Shown: one piece after another, positions 6,533 to 12,754 of the stretch
Layout: each line of letters begins with the position of its first letter
Position numbering within the stretch: the stretch's first letter is position 1
Notes under the pieces: generated by a model
Databases searched by the model: none
What the model was told of the DNA's origin: nothing
The model's input: the letters and a program-made list of their open reading frames with translations, nothing else
From: Lentisphaeria bacterium
GTDB taxonomy: Bacteria > Verrucomicrobiota > Lentisphaeria > Victivallales > UBA1829
Assembly (NCBI GenBank): GCA_017504325.1
Contig: JAFVRL010000226.1
Location: 1-12,754, forward strand
Reading direction: 5' to 3'
DNA: 12,754 nt
Made by a program: the position numbers and the translations under genes

Positions 6533-6936
6533 CTTGAATTCCGGGAAGTACCCTTCCAATGCGTCATCCCTGACTTTTTCATAAGGTAGAGAAGCTGACC
6601 GGCAACCGCATCCATCTTCATTTTCAGGATCTCTCTCCTGGGTATAAGCAGGATCCGGCATGGCATCATCTCCACTTTGCTGCTTAAAGTACGCATAGCT
6701 TCATGCAGAAGCCGCTTCGCCCGGTTGCGCCGGACAGCTCTTTTATCAAACTTCCGGCTGCAGATCACCCCGTAACGAACCCCGTCTTCAGATTCAGGAC
6801 ACGGTGCATGGATAAGCAAAGTACAGAAAGAAGTATATTTCCGACCGTTCATCCGGACAAAATCAAACTCACTCTTCAAAGTGAATCTGTCCTGTCGCCC
6901 GATGACACCACCACCGTATTCTGACATCTTTACCAT
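6529..6936 (-). CDS. rnpA: Ribonuclease P protein component
   Basis: RnpA is the small basic protein subunit of RNase P; with the RNA subunit it trims the 5' leaders of pre-tRNAs. The 135 residues include the N-terminal RFTLKSEFDFVRMNGRKY (17-34), YGVICSRKFDKRAV (55-68) and the family signature RRNRAKRLLHEA (69-80), which holds the RNR motif that binds the RNA. The C-terminal part matches the family in predicted beta-alpha layout but not in recognisable motifs. The start may be the ATG at 6936 or the ATG at 6927 (MSEYGG); the GGAAAA upstream is spaced slightly better for the second. It lies 62 bases after rpmH, the nearly universal arrangement, and overlaps yidD at its 3' end. Confidence 0.95.
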   Translation of the reverse strand: MVKMSEYGGGVIGRQDRFTLKSEFDFVRMNGRKYTSFCTLLIHAPCPESEDGVRYGVICSRKFDKRAVRRNRAKRLLHEAMRTLSSKVEMMPCRILLIPRREILKMKMDAVAGQLLYLMKKSGMTHWKGTSRNSS

Positions 6937-6955
6937 TTTTCCATCTTACAGTCCC

Positions 6956-6976
6956 GTTCCGGATCTACTCCGGAAC
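6956..6976 (-). promoter_or_regulatory. Intercistronic hairpin between rpmH and rnpA
   Basis: GTTCCGGA (6956-6963) and TCCGGAAC (6969-6976) form a perfect 8-bp stem with a 5-base loop. No T tract follows on the minus strand, so it is more likely an mRNA stability or processing element than a terminator. It could help hold rpmH message above rnpA message, a difference in protein demand known from other bacteria. Confidence 0.55.
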
Positions 6977-6982
6977 AGCAAC

Positions 6983-6998
6983 TTTTTCAGCAGAAAAA
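6983..6998 (-). promoter_or_regulatory. Small A/T-rich hairpin directly after rpmH
   Basis: TTTTTC (6983-6988) and GAAAAA (6993-6998) pair over six bases around AGCA, directly abutting the rpmH stop codon. It is weaker than the GC-rich hairpin 7 bases further downstream. Together they form a two-hairpin spacer between rpmH and rnpA. Confidence 0.35.
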
Positions 6999-7136
6999 TC
7001 ACACAAGAGCAAGGCGTTTACGGCCTTTGGCGCGGCGTCTGGCAAGGACCTTGCGTCCGCCTTTGGTTGCCATTCTTGCTCTGAAACCGCAACGGCGGGC
7101 TCTGACGAGTCTGGAGGGCTGATAAGTTCTTTTCAT
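6999..7136 (-). CDS. rpmH: Large ribosomal subunit protein bL34
   Basis: bL34 is a tiny basic protein of the 50S subunit that packs against 23S rRNA. The 45 residues begin MKRTYQPSRLVRARRCGFRA and continue with RMATKGGRKVLARRRAKGRK and RLALV, matching the family along its whole length (usual length 44-46). The ATG at 7136 is preceded by GGGGGGGAAAGG, a suitable ribosome site. It is the first gene of the rpmH-rnpA-yidD-yidC-jag unit and follows a good promoter at 7222-7249. In many bacteria dnaA and oriC lie upstream of rpmH; here the divergent neighbour is ileS. Confidence 0.97.
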   Translation of the reverse strand: MKRTYQPSRLVRARRCGFRARMATKGGRKVLARRRAKGRKRLALV

Positions 7137-7152
7137 TGTTCTTTACCTTTCC

Positions 7153-7173
7153 CCCCCGTATTTTCTACGGAGG
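7153..7173 (-). promoter_or_regulatory. Leader hairpin adjoining the rpmH ribosome binding site
   Basis: On the minus strand CCTCCGTA (complement of 7166-7173) pairs with TACGGGGG (complement of 7153-7160), with one G-U pair and a 5-base loop GAAAA. The 3' arm runs into the G tract of the Shine-Dalgarno region just before the rpmH ATG, so folding could limit ribosome access. Regulation by L34 is known elsewhere only in general terms; here it is inference. Confidence 0.35.
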
Positions 7174-7221
7174 CTTGTTATTGTTTCAATACCGATTTGG
7201 AATCACAAAAATTGACCAAAT

Positions 7222-7249
7222 AATATACTCTCCATCATAATATTTTCAA
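7222..7249 (-). promoter_or_regulatory. Sigma-70-type promoter of the rpmH operon
   Basis: On the minus strand TTGAAA (complement of 7244-7249) and TATATT (complement of 7222-7227) are separated by 16 bases, each 5/6 to consensus. Transcription would start near 7215, giving an rpmH leader of about 80 bases. Confidence 0.65.
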
Positions 7250-7317
7250 GTGCAAACATTCTCTTTTCGATAAAAAAATCACTTTTTTTATTTTTCTACT
7301 TGCACACATTTGCAAAA

Positions 7318-7360
7318 TACAGGATTTCTTTCAGGATTTTTCGCTCATACAGGACTTTTT
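7318..7360 (+). repeat. Three imperfect TACAGGATTTTT repeats upstream of ileS
   Basis: The sequence carries TACAGGATTTCTT (7318-7330), TTCAGGATTTTTC (7330-7342) and TACAGGACTTTTT (7348-7360). The CAGGA cores start at 7320, 7332 and 7350, that is 12 and 18 bases apart, directly upstream of the ileS -35. They could be regulator half-sites or the remains of a local duplication. Confidence 0.4.
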
Positions 7361-7363
7361 CCA

Positions 7364-7392
7364 TTGAATTTATCCGTATGCGCGTATATATT
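7364..7392 (+). promoter_or_regulatory. Sigma-70-type promoter of ileS
   Basis: TTGAAT (7364-7369) and TATATT (7387-7392) are separated by exactly 17 bases, predicting a start near 7399-7401 and a leader of about 80 bases. The leader is too short for a T-box. It contains a weak CCGG/CCGG stem (7406-7419) and AGAAAA-ATAA-TTTTCT (7431-7446), then AAGGAAAG before the ileS ATG. Confidence 0.65.
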
Positions 7393-7480
7393 AATAGTTT
7401 AAAAACCGGTCTCACCCGGAGTTTGATAAGAGAAAAATAATTTTCTGCACATATTCAACAACCAACAAGGAAAGAAGATC

Positions 7481-10400
7481 ATGTTCAAAGTAAGACAGGG
7501 TCAGATGAACTTCCCCAAAATGGAGGAAGATGTTCTCTCATTCTGGAAACAGGATGCCACATTCAAAAAATCTCTGGAAAACCGCAAGGGTAAAGAAGAG
7601 TTCGTTTTTTATGACGGACCTCCCTTTGCTACCGGTCTTCCCCACTACGGACACCTGCTTGCCGGTACCATCAAGGATGTTGTTCCCCGTTACCAGACCA
7701 TGCGGGGCAAATACTGCGAACGCACCTTCGGCTGGGACTGCCACGGTCTGCCTGTGGAATATGAAATGGAAAAACAGCTGAATCTTTCCGGTAAAAAAGA
7801 GATCGAAGACTACGGGATCGACAAATTCAATGAAGCCTGCCGTTCCATCGTTCTGCGTTACACAAAAGAGTGGCAGGAGATCGTAACAAGAATGGGCCGC
7901 TGGGTGGATTTTGAAAACGGCTACCGTACCATGGATCTTGACTACATGGAATCCATCTGGTGGCTTTTCAAACAGCTCTGGGATCAGGGACTTATCTATG
8001 AAGGTTACAAAGTCCTTCCCTACTGCGCCCGCTGCTCCACCCCTCTCTCCAACTTTGAAGCCAACCAGGGCTACAAGGAAGTGGTGGATCCTGCCATCAC
8101 CATCCGTTTCAAAGTAAAGGGGGAGGAAAACACCTACATCCTGGCATGGACAACCACCCCCTGGACTCTGCCCTCCAACATGGCACTTGCCTTTGGTCCG
8201 GATGTGGACTATGTGAAGGTGAAAGACGGAGAAGACTTCTACATCCTCGCTCAAGCAAGACTTTCCGCCTACTACAAAAAAGATGAAATGCCCGAAATCG
8301 TCAGCACATTCAAGGGCAAAGAGATGGAAGGCACACAGTACGAACCCCTCTTCCCCTACTTCCTGGGCGAAAAAGCCAAAGGCGGTTACCTTGTGAAAGG
8401 AACCGAATACCAGCAGGTGAAGGAAGGATTTGACTTTGTGAAAGAAGGTGCCTACCGTGTGATCACTGCCGACTATGTCAGCACGGAAGACGGTACCGGT
8501 ATCGTACATATCGCCCCCCTCTTCGGGGAAGATGACTGTGCCGCAGGTAAAGCATACGGGATCCCCGCTGTCTGTCCGGTGGATGCAGAATGTAAATTCA
8601 CCTCCGAAATCTCCGATTATGCCGGAAGATTTGTAAAGGATGCCGATAAAGACATCATGGACCGTCTGAAGGCGGAAAGAAAACTTGTGGCACGCTCCAC
8701 AGTGAAACACAGTTATCCCCACTGCTGGCGTGATGACTCCCCCCTGATCTACAAGGCGGTCACCACCTGGTTCGTGAAGATCGATCCCATCAAGCAGAAA
8801 ATGCTCAATGCCAACTCCCAGATGACCTGGGTACCCTCCCACATCAAAGAGGGCCGTTTCGGAAAATGGCTGGAAAATGCCCGTGACTGGGCGATCAGCC
8901 GCAACCGTTACTGGGGCTGCCCCCTCCCCATCTGGAGAAATGAAGATACAGGGGAAATGATCTGCGTGGGTTCCGTTGCCGAACTGGAAAAACTTACCGG
9001 CAAAAAAATCACCGATATCCACAAACATTTTGTGGACGATCTGGAGATCCGTACAGAAAACGGCACCATCCTCCGCCGCGTTCCTGAAGTGCTGGACTGC
9101 TGGTTTGAATCCGGCTCCATGCCCTATGCCCAGAAACATTATCCCTTTGAAAACAAGGAACACTTTGATGAAACATTCCCTGCCGACTTTATCGCAGAAG
9201 GTCTTGACCAGACCCGCGGATGGTTCTATACTCTGGTGGTCATGGCGGCAGCTCTCTTTGACAAGCCCCCTGCCCTGCATGTGATCGTCAACGGTCTGAT
9301 CCTTGCGGAAAACGGTCAGAAGATGAGTAAGAGACTCAAAAACTATCCCGATCCGCTTGACATCGTCCGTACCTACTGGGCTGACGCTCTGCGTCTTTTC
9401 CTGCTGGGCTCTCCTGTCGTCAGAGCGGAAGACCTGAAATTCTCTGAAGACGGCATCAGGGAAGTGATGCGCGGCGTCATGCTTCCCCTCTGGAACTCCT
9501 TCAGCTTCTTCACCACATACGCCAACGTGGATAACTGGACTCCCGCCGCCGACGGCAAATGTCCGGAAAAACTTTCCAATCCCCTTGACCGCTGGATCCT
9601 TTCCTCCCTTGCGGACATGGTGGAGGAAGTACGCATTGCCATGGACGGCTTCCAGCTGCAGAAGGCTGCCAACAGATTTGAACAGTTTGCCGAAGACCTT
9701 ACCAACTGGTACATCCGCCGCAGCCGCCGCAGATTCTGGAAGAGTCAGAATGACGGGGACAAAAATGATGCCTATGCCACACTTTATTATGCACTTATCA
9801 CCTTTGTAAAATGTGCCGCCCCCTTCATTCCCTTTGTGACAGAAGAGATCTACCGCTCCCTGCGTACAGAATCCATGCCGGGATCCGTCCATCTCTGCGA
9901 TTATCCTGAAGCAGAGATCTGGAGACGGGATGCAATTCTGGAAAAACAGATGACTGCTACCAGAACAGCGGTCTCACTGGGAAGATTCATCCGTACACAG
10001 AAGAATCTGAAAGTCAGACAGGCACTGGCAAAGGCTATGATCGTTTCCGATGATGAAGAAACAAGAAAACTCCTTCAGGAAACAAGTGACATCATCGCAG
10101 AAGAATTGAATGTGAAAGAGATCGTTCTGAGTGCCAACGAAGAAGAACTTGTCAGTTTCAGCGCAAAGGCGAACTTCAAAGTTATGGGCAAAAAACTCGG
10201 TGCCCAGATGAAGGAAGCTGCCGGGATCATCTGCAAGTTCACTTCTTCCGAGATCGCCGCCATCGTCCGTGGTGAAGCGAAAAAGATCACTCTTGCTTCC
10301 GGTCTGGAATATGATGTGACTGAAGACGATCTTGCCATCGTCCGTACGGAAAAAGAAGGGTTTGCCGCTGCAACCGAAAACGGTATCACCATTGCACTGG

Positions 10401-10675
10401 ATACCAACCTTACTGCGGAACTGATTGAAGAGGGCATCGCCCGTGAGTTCATCAGCAAGATCCAGAACATGAGAAAAGAAGCCGGTCTGGAAGTCTCTGA
10501 CAGGATCGATGTGGAATTTGCCTCTGATGCGGAAGTGGTGAAAGCGGTTGCCGCCTATGTAAATCACATTTCCGAAGAAACACTTGCGGTAAATGTGAAA
10601 AGCGTGGAAGCTCTCGAAGGAACAAAGAGTGACATCAATGGTCACGATGCCGTTATCGTCATCAAAAAAGCATAA
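7481..10675 (+). CDS. ileS: Isoleucyl-tRNA synthetase, type 2 (eukaryote-like)
   Basis: This class I enzyme activates isoleucine with ATP and charges tRNA-Ile in the cytoplasm. The 1064 residues contain the HIGH-type signature as HYGH (55-58), GWDCHGLPVE (84-93), a CARC pair (182-185), the editing domain with TTTPWTLPSN (224-233) and GTGIVHIAPLFGEDD (338-352), then LDQTRGWFY (575-583) and the second signature KMSKR (614-618). The anticodon-binding domain follows, with DLTNWYIRRSRRRFW (739-753). KMSKR rather than KMSKS, HYGH preceded by GLP, the long C-terminal extension and the lack of the bacterial C-terminal Cys4 zinc finger mark a type 2 IleRS. Type 2 enzymes are known for low sensitivity to mupirocin. 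The ATG at 7481 has AAGGAAAG upstream. A terminator follows the stop codon, before trpS. The gene is intact. Confidence 0.97.
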   Translation: MFKVRQGQMNFPKMEEDVLSFWKQDATFKKSLENRKGKEEFVFYDGPPFATGLPHYGHLLAGTIKDVVPRYQTMRGKYCERTFGWDCHGLPVEYEMEKQLNLSGKKEIEDYGIDKFNEACRSIVLRYTKEWQEIVTRMGRWVDFENGYRTMDLDYMESIWWLFKQLWDQGLIYEGYKVLPYCARCSTPLSNFEANQGYKEVVDPAITIRFKVKGEENTYILAWTTTPWTLPSNMALAFGPDVDYVKVKDGEDFYILAQARLSAYYKKDEMPEIVSTFKGKEMEGTQYEPLFPYFLGEKAKGGYLVKGTEYQQVKEGFDFVKEGAYRVITADYVSTEDGTGIVHIAPLFGEDDCAAGKAYGIPAVCPVDAECKFTSEISDYAGRFVKDADKDIMDRLKAERKLVARSTVKHSYPHCWRDDSPLIYKAVTTWFVKIDPIKQKMLNANSQMTWVPSHIKEGRFGKWLENARDWAISRNRYWGCPLPIWRNEDTGEMICVGSVAELEKLTGKKITDIHKHFVDDLEIRTENGTILRRVPEVLDCWFESGSMPYAQKHYPFENKEHFDETFPADFIAEGLDQTRGWFYTLVVMAAALFDKPPALHVIVNGLILAENGQKMSKRLKNYPDPLDIVRTYWADALRLFLLGSPVVRAEDLKFSEDGIREVMRGVMLPLWNSFSFFTTYANVDNWTPAADGKCPEKLSNPLDRWILSSLADMVEEVRIAMDGFQLQKAANRFEQFAEDLTNWYIRRSRRRFWKSQNDGDKNDAYATLYYALITFVKCAAPFIPFVTEEIYRSLRTESMPGSVHLCDYPEAEIWRRDAILEKQMTATRTAVSLGRFIRTQKNLKVRQALAKAMIVSDDEETRKLLQETSDIIAEELNVKEIVLSANEEELVSFSAKANFKVMGKKLGAQMKEAAGIICKFTSSEIAAIVRGEAKKITLASGLEYDVTEDDLAIVRTEKEGFAAATENGITIALDTNLTAELIEEGIAREFISKIQNMRKEAGLEVSDRIDVEFASDAEVVKAVAAYVNHISEETLAVNVKSVEALEGTKSDINGHDAVIVIKKA

Positions 10676-10692
10676 CAATATACAATTTAAAA

Positions 10693-10730
10693 AATATGGG
10701 AAACAATAAAGATTTCCCATATTCTTTTTT
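10693..10730 (+). terminator. Intrinsic terminator between ileS and trpS
   Basis: ATATGGGAAA (10694-10703) and TTTCCCATAT (10713-10722) form a perfect 10-bp stem, plus an outer A-T pair, with a 9-base loop, followed by CTTTTTT (10724-10730). It starts 17 bases after the ileS stop codon. Only 15 bases separate its T tract from the trpS ATG, so no promoter fits between. trpS must depend on readthrough or on a promoter within the end of ileS, in which case this hairpin lies in the trpS leader and could attenuate it. Confidence 0.8.
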
Positions 10731-10745
10731 CAGGATGAAACAAAT

Positions 10746-11726
10746 ATGAGCGAAAACAAGAAAAAAAGGATCCTTTCCGGTATCCAGCCTTCCGGAGTAC
10801 CCCATATCGGTAACTTTTTCGGTATGATGCGTCAGGCTCTGGAATTGCAGGAAAAGGGGGATGCCTATCTCTTTATTGCGGATCTCCACTCCCTTACCGT
10901 CAATCCCAAACCACAGGAACTGCGGGAACGCATCGACCGTCTGGCTCTGGACTTCCTTGCCTGCGGTCTTGATCCGGAAAAAACAGCGTTTTTCCGTCAG
11001 AGTGACATCAACGGGATCTGCGAACTTACCTGGATACTCAACTGCATCACCAATATGGGGCTTCTGGAACGGGCGCACAGTTACAAAGACAAGATTGCCA
11101 AAGGTTTTGTCCCCAATAACGGACTTTTTTCTTATCCGGTTCTGATGGCTTCCGACATTCTTATTTATAAAGCGGACAGCGTTCCTGTGGGAAAAGACCA
11201 GAAACAGCATCTGGAGATCACAAGAGATCTTGCCATCCGTTTCAATCAGATGTACGGGGATATTTTTGTCATTCCCGAACCCATCATCCCGGAAACGGTT
11301 GCGGTAGTCCCGGGTATCGACGGACAGAAGATGAGCAAAAGTTACAATAATACCATCGAACTTTTCGGAAATGAAAAGCAGATCCGTAAAAAGATCATGT
11401 CCATCCCCACCGACTCCACTCCCATGGAAGACCCGAAAGATCCGGATAAATGCAATATATATAAATTGTATTGTCTTTTTGCCGATGAGATCCAGAAGGA
11501 AGAACTTGCGGCAAAATACCGGGGCGGCAACTTTGGCTACGGTCATGCAAAACAGGCTCTTTTTGAAGCCTATATGGACTTTTTCGCCCCCATGCGGAAA
11601 CGCCGGGAAGAGTTGGAAAAAGATCCGGGATACATTCAGAGCATCCTGAAAAAAGGTGCGGAAAAAGCCAATGCCATTGCTGCTGAAACTCTGGAAGAAG
11701 TACGCAAGGCTGTAGGATTGCGGTAA
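10746..11726 (+). CDS. trpS: Tryptophanyl-tRNA synthetase
   Basis: This class I enzyme charges tRNA-Trp. The 326 residues have the expected length for a bacterial TrpRS. They include SGIQPSGVPHIGNFFG (11-26) with the HIGN signature (20-23), FIADLHSLT (43-51), the tryptophan-pocket region GLFSYPVLMASDIL (126-139), VPVGKDQKQHLE (147-158) and the KMSKS loop (195-199) within DGQKMSKSYNN. The C-terminal helical domain (about 210-326) ends KAVGLR, as is typical. The ATG at 10746 has AGGA about 11 bases upstream. It follows ileS across a terminator and precedes ribF by 19 bases, so trpS and ribF are probably co-transcribed. Confidence 0.97.
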   Translation: MSENKKKRILSGIQPSGVPHIGNFFGMMRQALELQEKGDAYLFIADLHSLTVNPKPQELRERIDRLALDFLACGLDPEKTAFFRQSDINGICELTWILNCITNMGLLERAHSYKDKIAKGFVPNNGLFSYPVLMASDILIYKADSVPVGKDQKQHLEITRDLAIRFNQMYGDIFVIPEPIIPETVAVVPGIDGQKMSKSYNNTIELFGNEKQIRKKIMSIPTDSTPMEDPKDPDKCNIYKLYCLFADEIQKEELAAKYRGGNFGYGHAKQALFEAYMDFFAPMRKRREELEKDPGYIQSILKKGAEKANAIAAETLEEVRKAVGLR

Positions 11727-11745
11727 ACAGCATCCGCAGGGGGGA

Positions 11746-12729
11746 ATGATGAAAACAGAATTTGTACCTTCTTATATTGAATCACTTTCTGAACTCAAAA
11801 AGTTCGGTATAGATTCTGTTGCCGTTGCCATCGGTGTTTTTGACGGAGTACACAAAGGACACGCCAAACTTTTGCATGAATTGCAGGAAATGGCGATTTC
11901 CTTATCCGCCTATCCGGTGGCAATGACCTTTTTCCCCCATCCAAGAAGTGTCCTTTTCCCGGATAATGCCCCGCTGCTCCTTCTTCCTCCCAATGAAAAA
12001 CTGCGTCTTATTTGCCGGAACGGGGCAAAAGCGGTAGTCACCCTTCCTTTTACAAAGGAGTTTGCCGCTCTTTCACCGGAAGATTTTTTACAGCAATGCC
12101 TTTTCGGACACAGCGTGGAGGTCAAAGGTATCTGCGTGGGGCGCAACTGGAAGTTCGGCAGTATGGGAAAAGGGGACAGACTCTTTCTGGAAAAAAAGGC
12201 GGCGGAAAAAGGTTTTCTGTTCAAAGCTGTGGATGAACTGCGTAAAGAGGACGGAAAAGTTGTCAGCAGTACCGCCATAAGAGAAAGCATTGCCAAAGGA
12301 GAACTTTCTGAAGCGGAAAAAATGCTGGGCAGACCTTACAGATTTTACGGTGTCGTGGAAAAAGGGTATCAGGTGGCAGGCAAAGAACTTGCCACCCCCA
12401 CAGCCAATCTGAAACTGCAATATGGGGTACTTCCGCCGCTGGGAGTATATGCGGCAAAAGTGGAAGTGGACGGAAAAACCTATCCTGCGGCAATGAATGT
12501 AGGGATCGCCCCCACCTTTGAGGAGCGTTACGGAAAGATCGATCCCAGAATCGAACTGCATTTGCTTACCCCGCCGGAGGAGAGTTTGTACGGAAAGTAT
12601 ATTTCGGCAGAACTGGTTTCATTCATAAGGCAGGAAAGAAAATTTGATTCCCCCGCATTGCTGAAAGAGCAGATCGGAAAAGATATTCAGGAGATCCGGC
12701 AGGCAATAGCGGAAAAAGAAAAGAATTAA
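11746..12729 (+). CDS. ribF: Bifunctional riboflavin kinase / FMN adenylyltransferase
   Basis: RibF phosphorylates riboflavin to FMN and then adenylates FMN to FAD. The 327 residues show both domains. The N-terminal nucleotidyltransferase (about 15-180) has GVFDGVHKGH (30-39), FFPHPRSVL (62-70) and VVSSTAIRE (172-180). The C-terminal flavokinase (about 195-322) has GRPY (195-198), LATPTANL (215-222), GVYA (233-236), NVGIAPTF (251-258) and a closing region RQERKFDS (295-302). The flavokinase motif reads GKELATPTAN where GRxLGFPTAN is common. Two ATG codons stand in tandem (11746 and 11749) behind AGGGGGGA; the second is slightly better spaced, so the true protein may lack one Met. Length matches the family (about 310-330). 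The frame is intact. Confidence 0.96.
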   Translation: MMKTEFVPSYIESLSELKKFGIDSVAVAIGVFDGVHKGHAKLLHELQEMAISLSAYPVAMTFFPHPRSVLFPDNAPLLLLPPNEKLRLICRNGAKAVVTLPFTKEFAALSPEDFLQQCLFGHSVEVKGICVGRNWKFGSMGKGDRLFLEKKAAEKGFLFKAVDELRKEDGKVVSSTAIRESIAKGELSEAEKMLGRPYRFYGVVEKGYQVAGKELATPTANLKLQYGVLPPLGVYAAKVEVDGKTYPAAMNVGIAPTFEERYGKIDPRIELHLLTPPEESLYGKYISAELVSFIRQERKFDSPALLKEQIGKDIQEIRQAIAEKEKN

Positions 12730-12754
12730 GATAAAACAGGGTAAAAGGGAAAGG
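12730..12754 (+). other. Window end with a likely ribosome binding site of the next gene
   Basis: After the ribF stop codon the last 25 bases are purine-rich and end in AAAAGGGAAAGG, with no terminator. This looks like the Shine-Dalgarno region of another rightward gene starting just beyond the window, which would extend the trpS-ribF unit. The gene cannot be identified from here. Confidence 0.35.

Larger units (their letters stand above)
7137..7480. other. Divergent intergenic region between rpmH and ileS
   Basis: These 344 bases hold no protein gene. They contain the rpmH leader hairpin and promoter, an AT-rich middle (7200-7330) with several TTTGCA/TGCAAA elements (7251-7256, palindromic TTTGCAAA at 7309-7316), three TACAGGA-like repeats and the ileS promoter and leader. 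Because oriC often lies by rpmH, I looked for DnaA boxes; only a poor TTATCCGTA (7369-7377 region) appears, so an origin is not supported. Confidence 0.5.

Noticed and set aside
7137..7480. Replication origin next to rpmH
   Set aside because: The region is AT-rich but lacks a cluster of DnaA boxes and dnaA is absent; the repeats present (TACAGGA, TGCAAA) do not match the box consensus.
7399..7480. T-box riboswitch in the ileS leader
   Set aside because: The leader is about 80 bases, with no T-box sequence, specifier loop or terminator/anti-terminator pair; too short for a T-box.
7538..9892. A 784-codon open frame on the minus strand opposite ileS
   Set aside because: It is an antisense shadow of ileS with Gly/His/Phe-rich composition and no family motif; ileS explains the region completely.

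Overview
The window is a stretch of bacterial core genome. It holds nine confident protein genes: secDF, yajC, jag, yidC, yidD, rnpA and rpmH on the minus strand, and ileS, trpS and ribF counted with them on the plus strand make ten in all. I see no IS element, prophage, CRISPR array, rRNA or tRNA. The fused SecD-SecF protein, a eukaryote-like type 2 isoleucyl-tRNA synthetase and the moderate base composition fit a Gram-negative of the PVC group (Lentisphaerota or Verrucomicrobiota-like, perhaps gut-derived). This is inference from family style only; no phylogenetic marker was compared.

Layout. Bases 1-298 carry no protein gene, but a plus-strand intrinsic terminator and several stem-loops suggest the 3' part of a structured or small RNA. 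Its terminator lies back to back with the terminator of secDF. The minus strand then carries two export units, read right to left. The first is rpmH-rnpA-yidD-yidC-jag (7136 down to 3493), closed by a terminator at 3451-3486. The second is yajC-secDF (3282 down to 299), joined by an ATGA overlap and closed by a terminator at 243-275. The 344-base divergent region 7137-7480 holds promoters for rpmH (leftward) and ileS (rightward). The plus strand then carries ileS, an intrinsic terminator, trpS and ribF. The last 25 bases look like the ribosome binding site of a further gene.

Function. YidC inserts membrane proteins, YidD helps insertion, and Jag is the RNA-binding partner commonly encoded beside yidC. 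YajC and SecDF are Sec translocon accessories. RpmH and RnpA are the usual ribosomal L34 and RNase P protein pair. IleRS and TrpRS charge tRNAs, and RibF makes FMN and FAD.

Most worth a second look: the putative structured RNA at 75-227; a Jag protein whose N-terminal domain seems replaced by an acidic poly-cysteine region; a type 2 IleRS expected to tolerate mupirocin; a terminator placed 15 bases before trpS; a possible 24-codon leader ORF overlapping the yidC start; and a TACAGGA motif recurring in two promoter regions. I did not find a convincing new multi-gene system.
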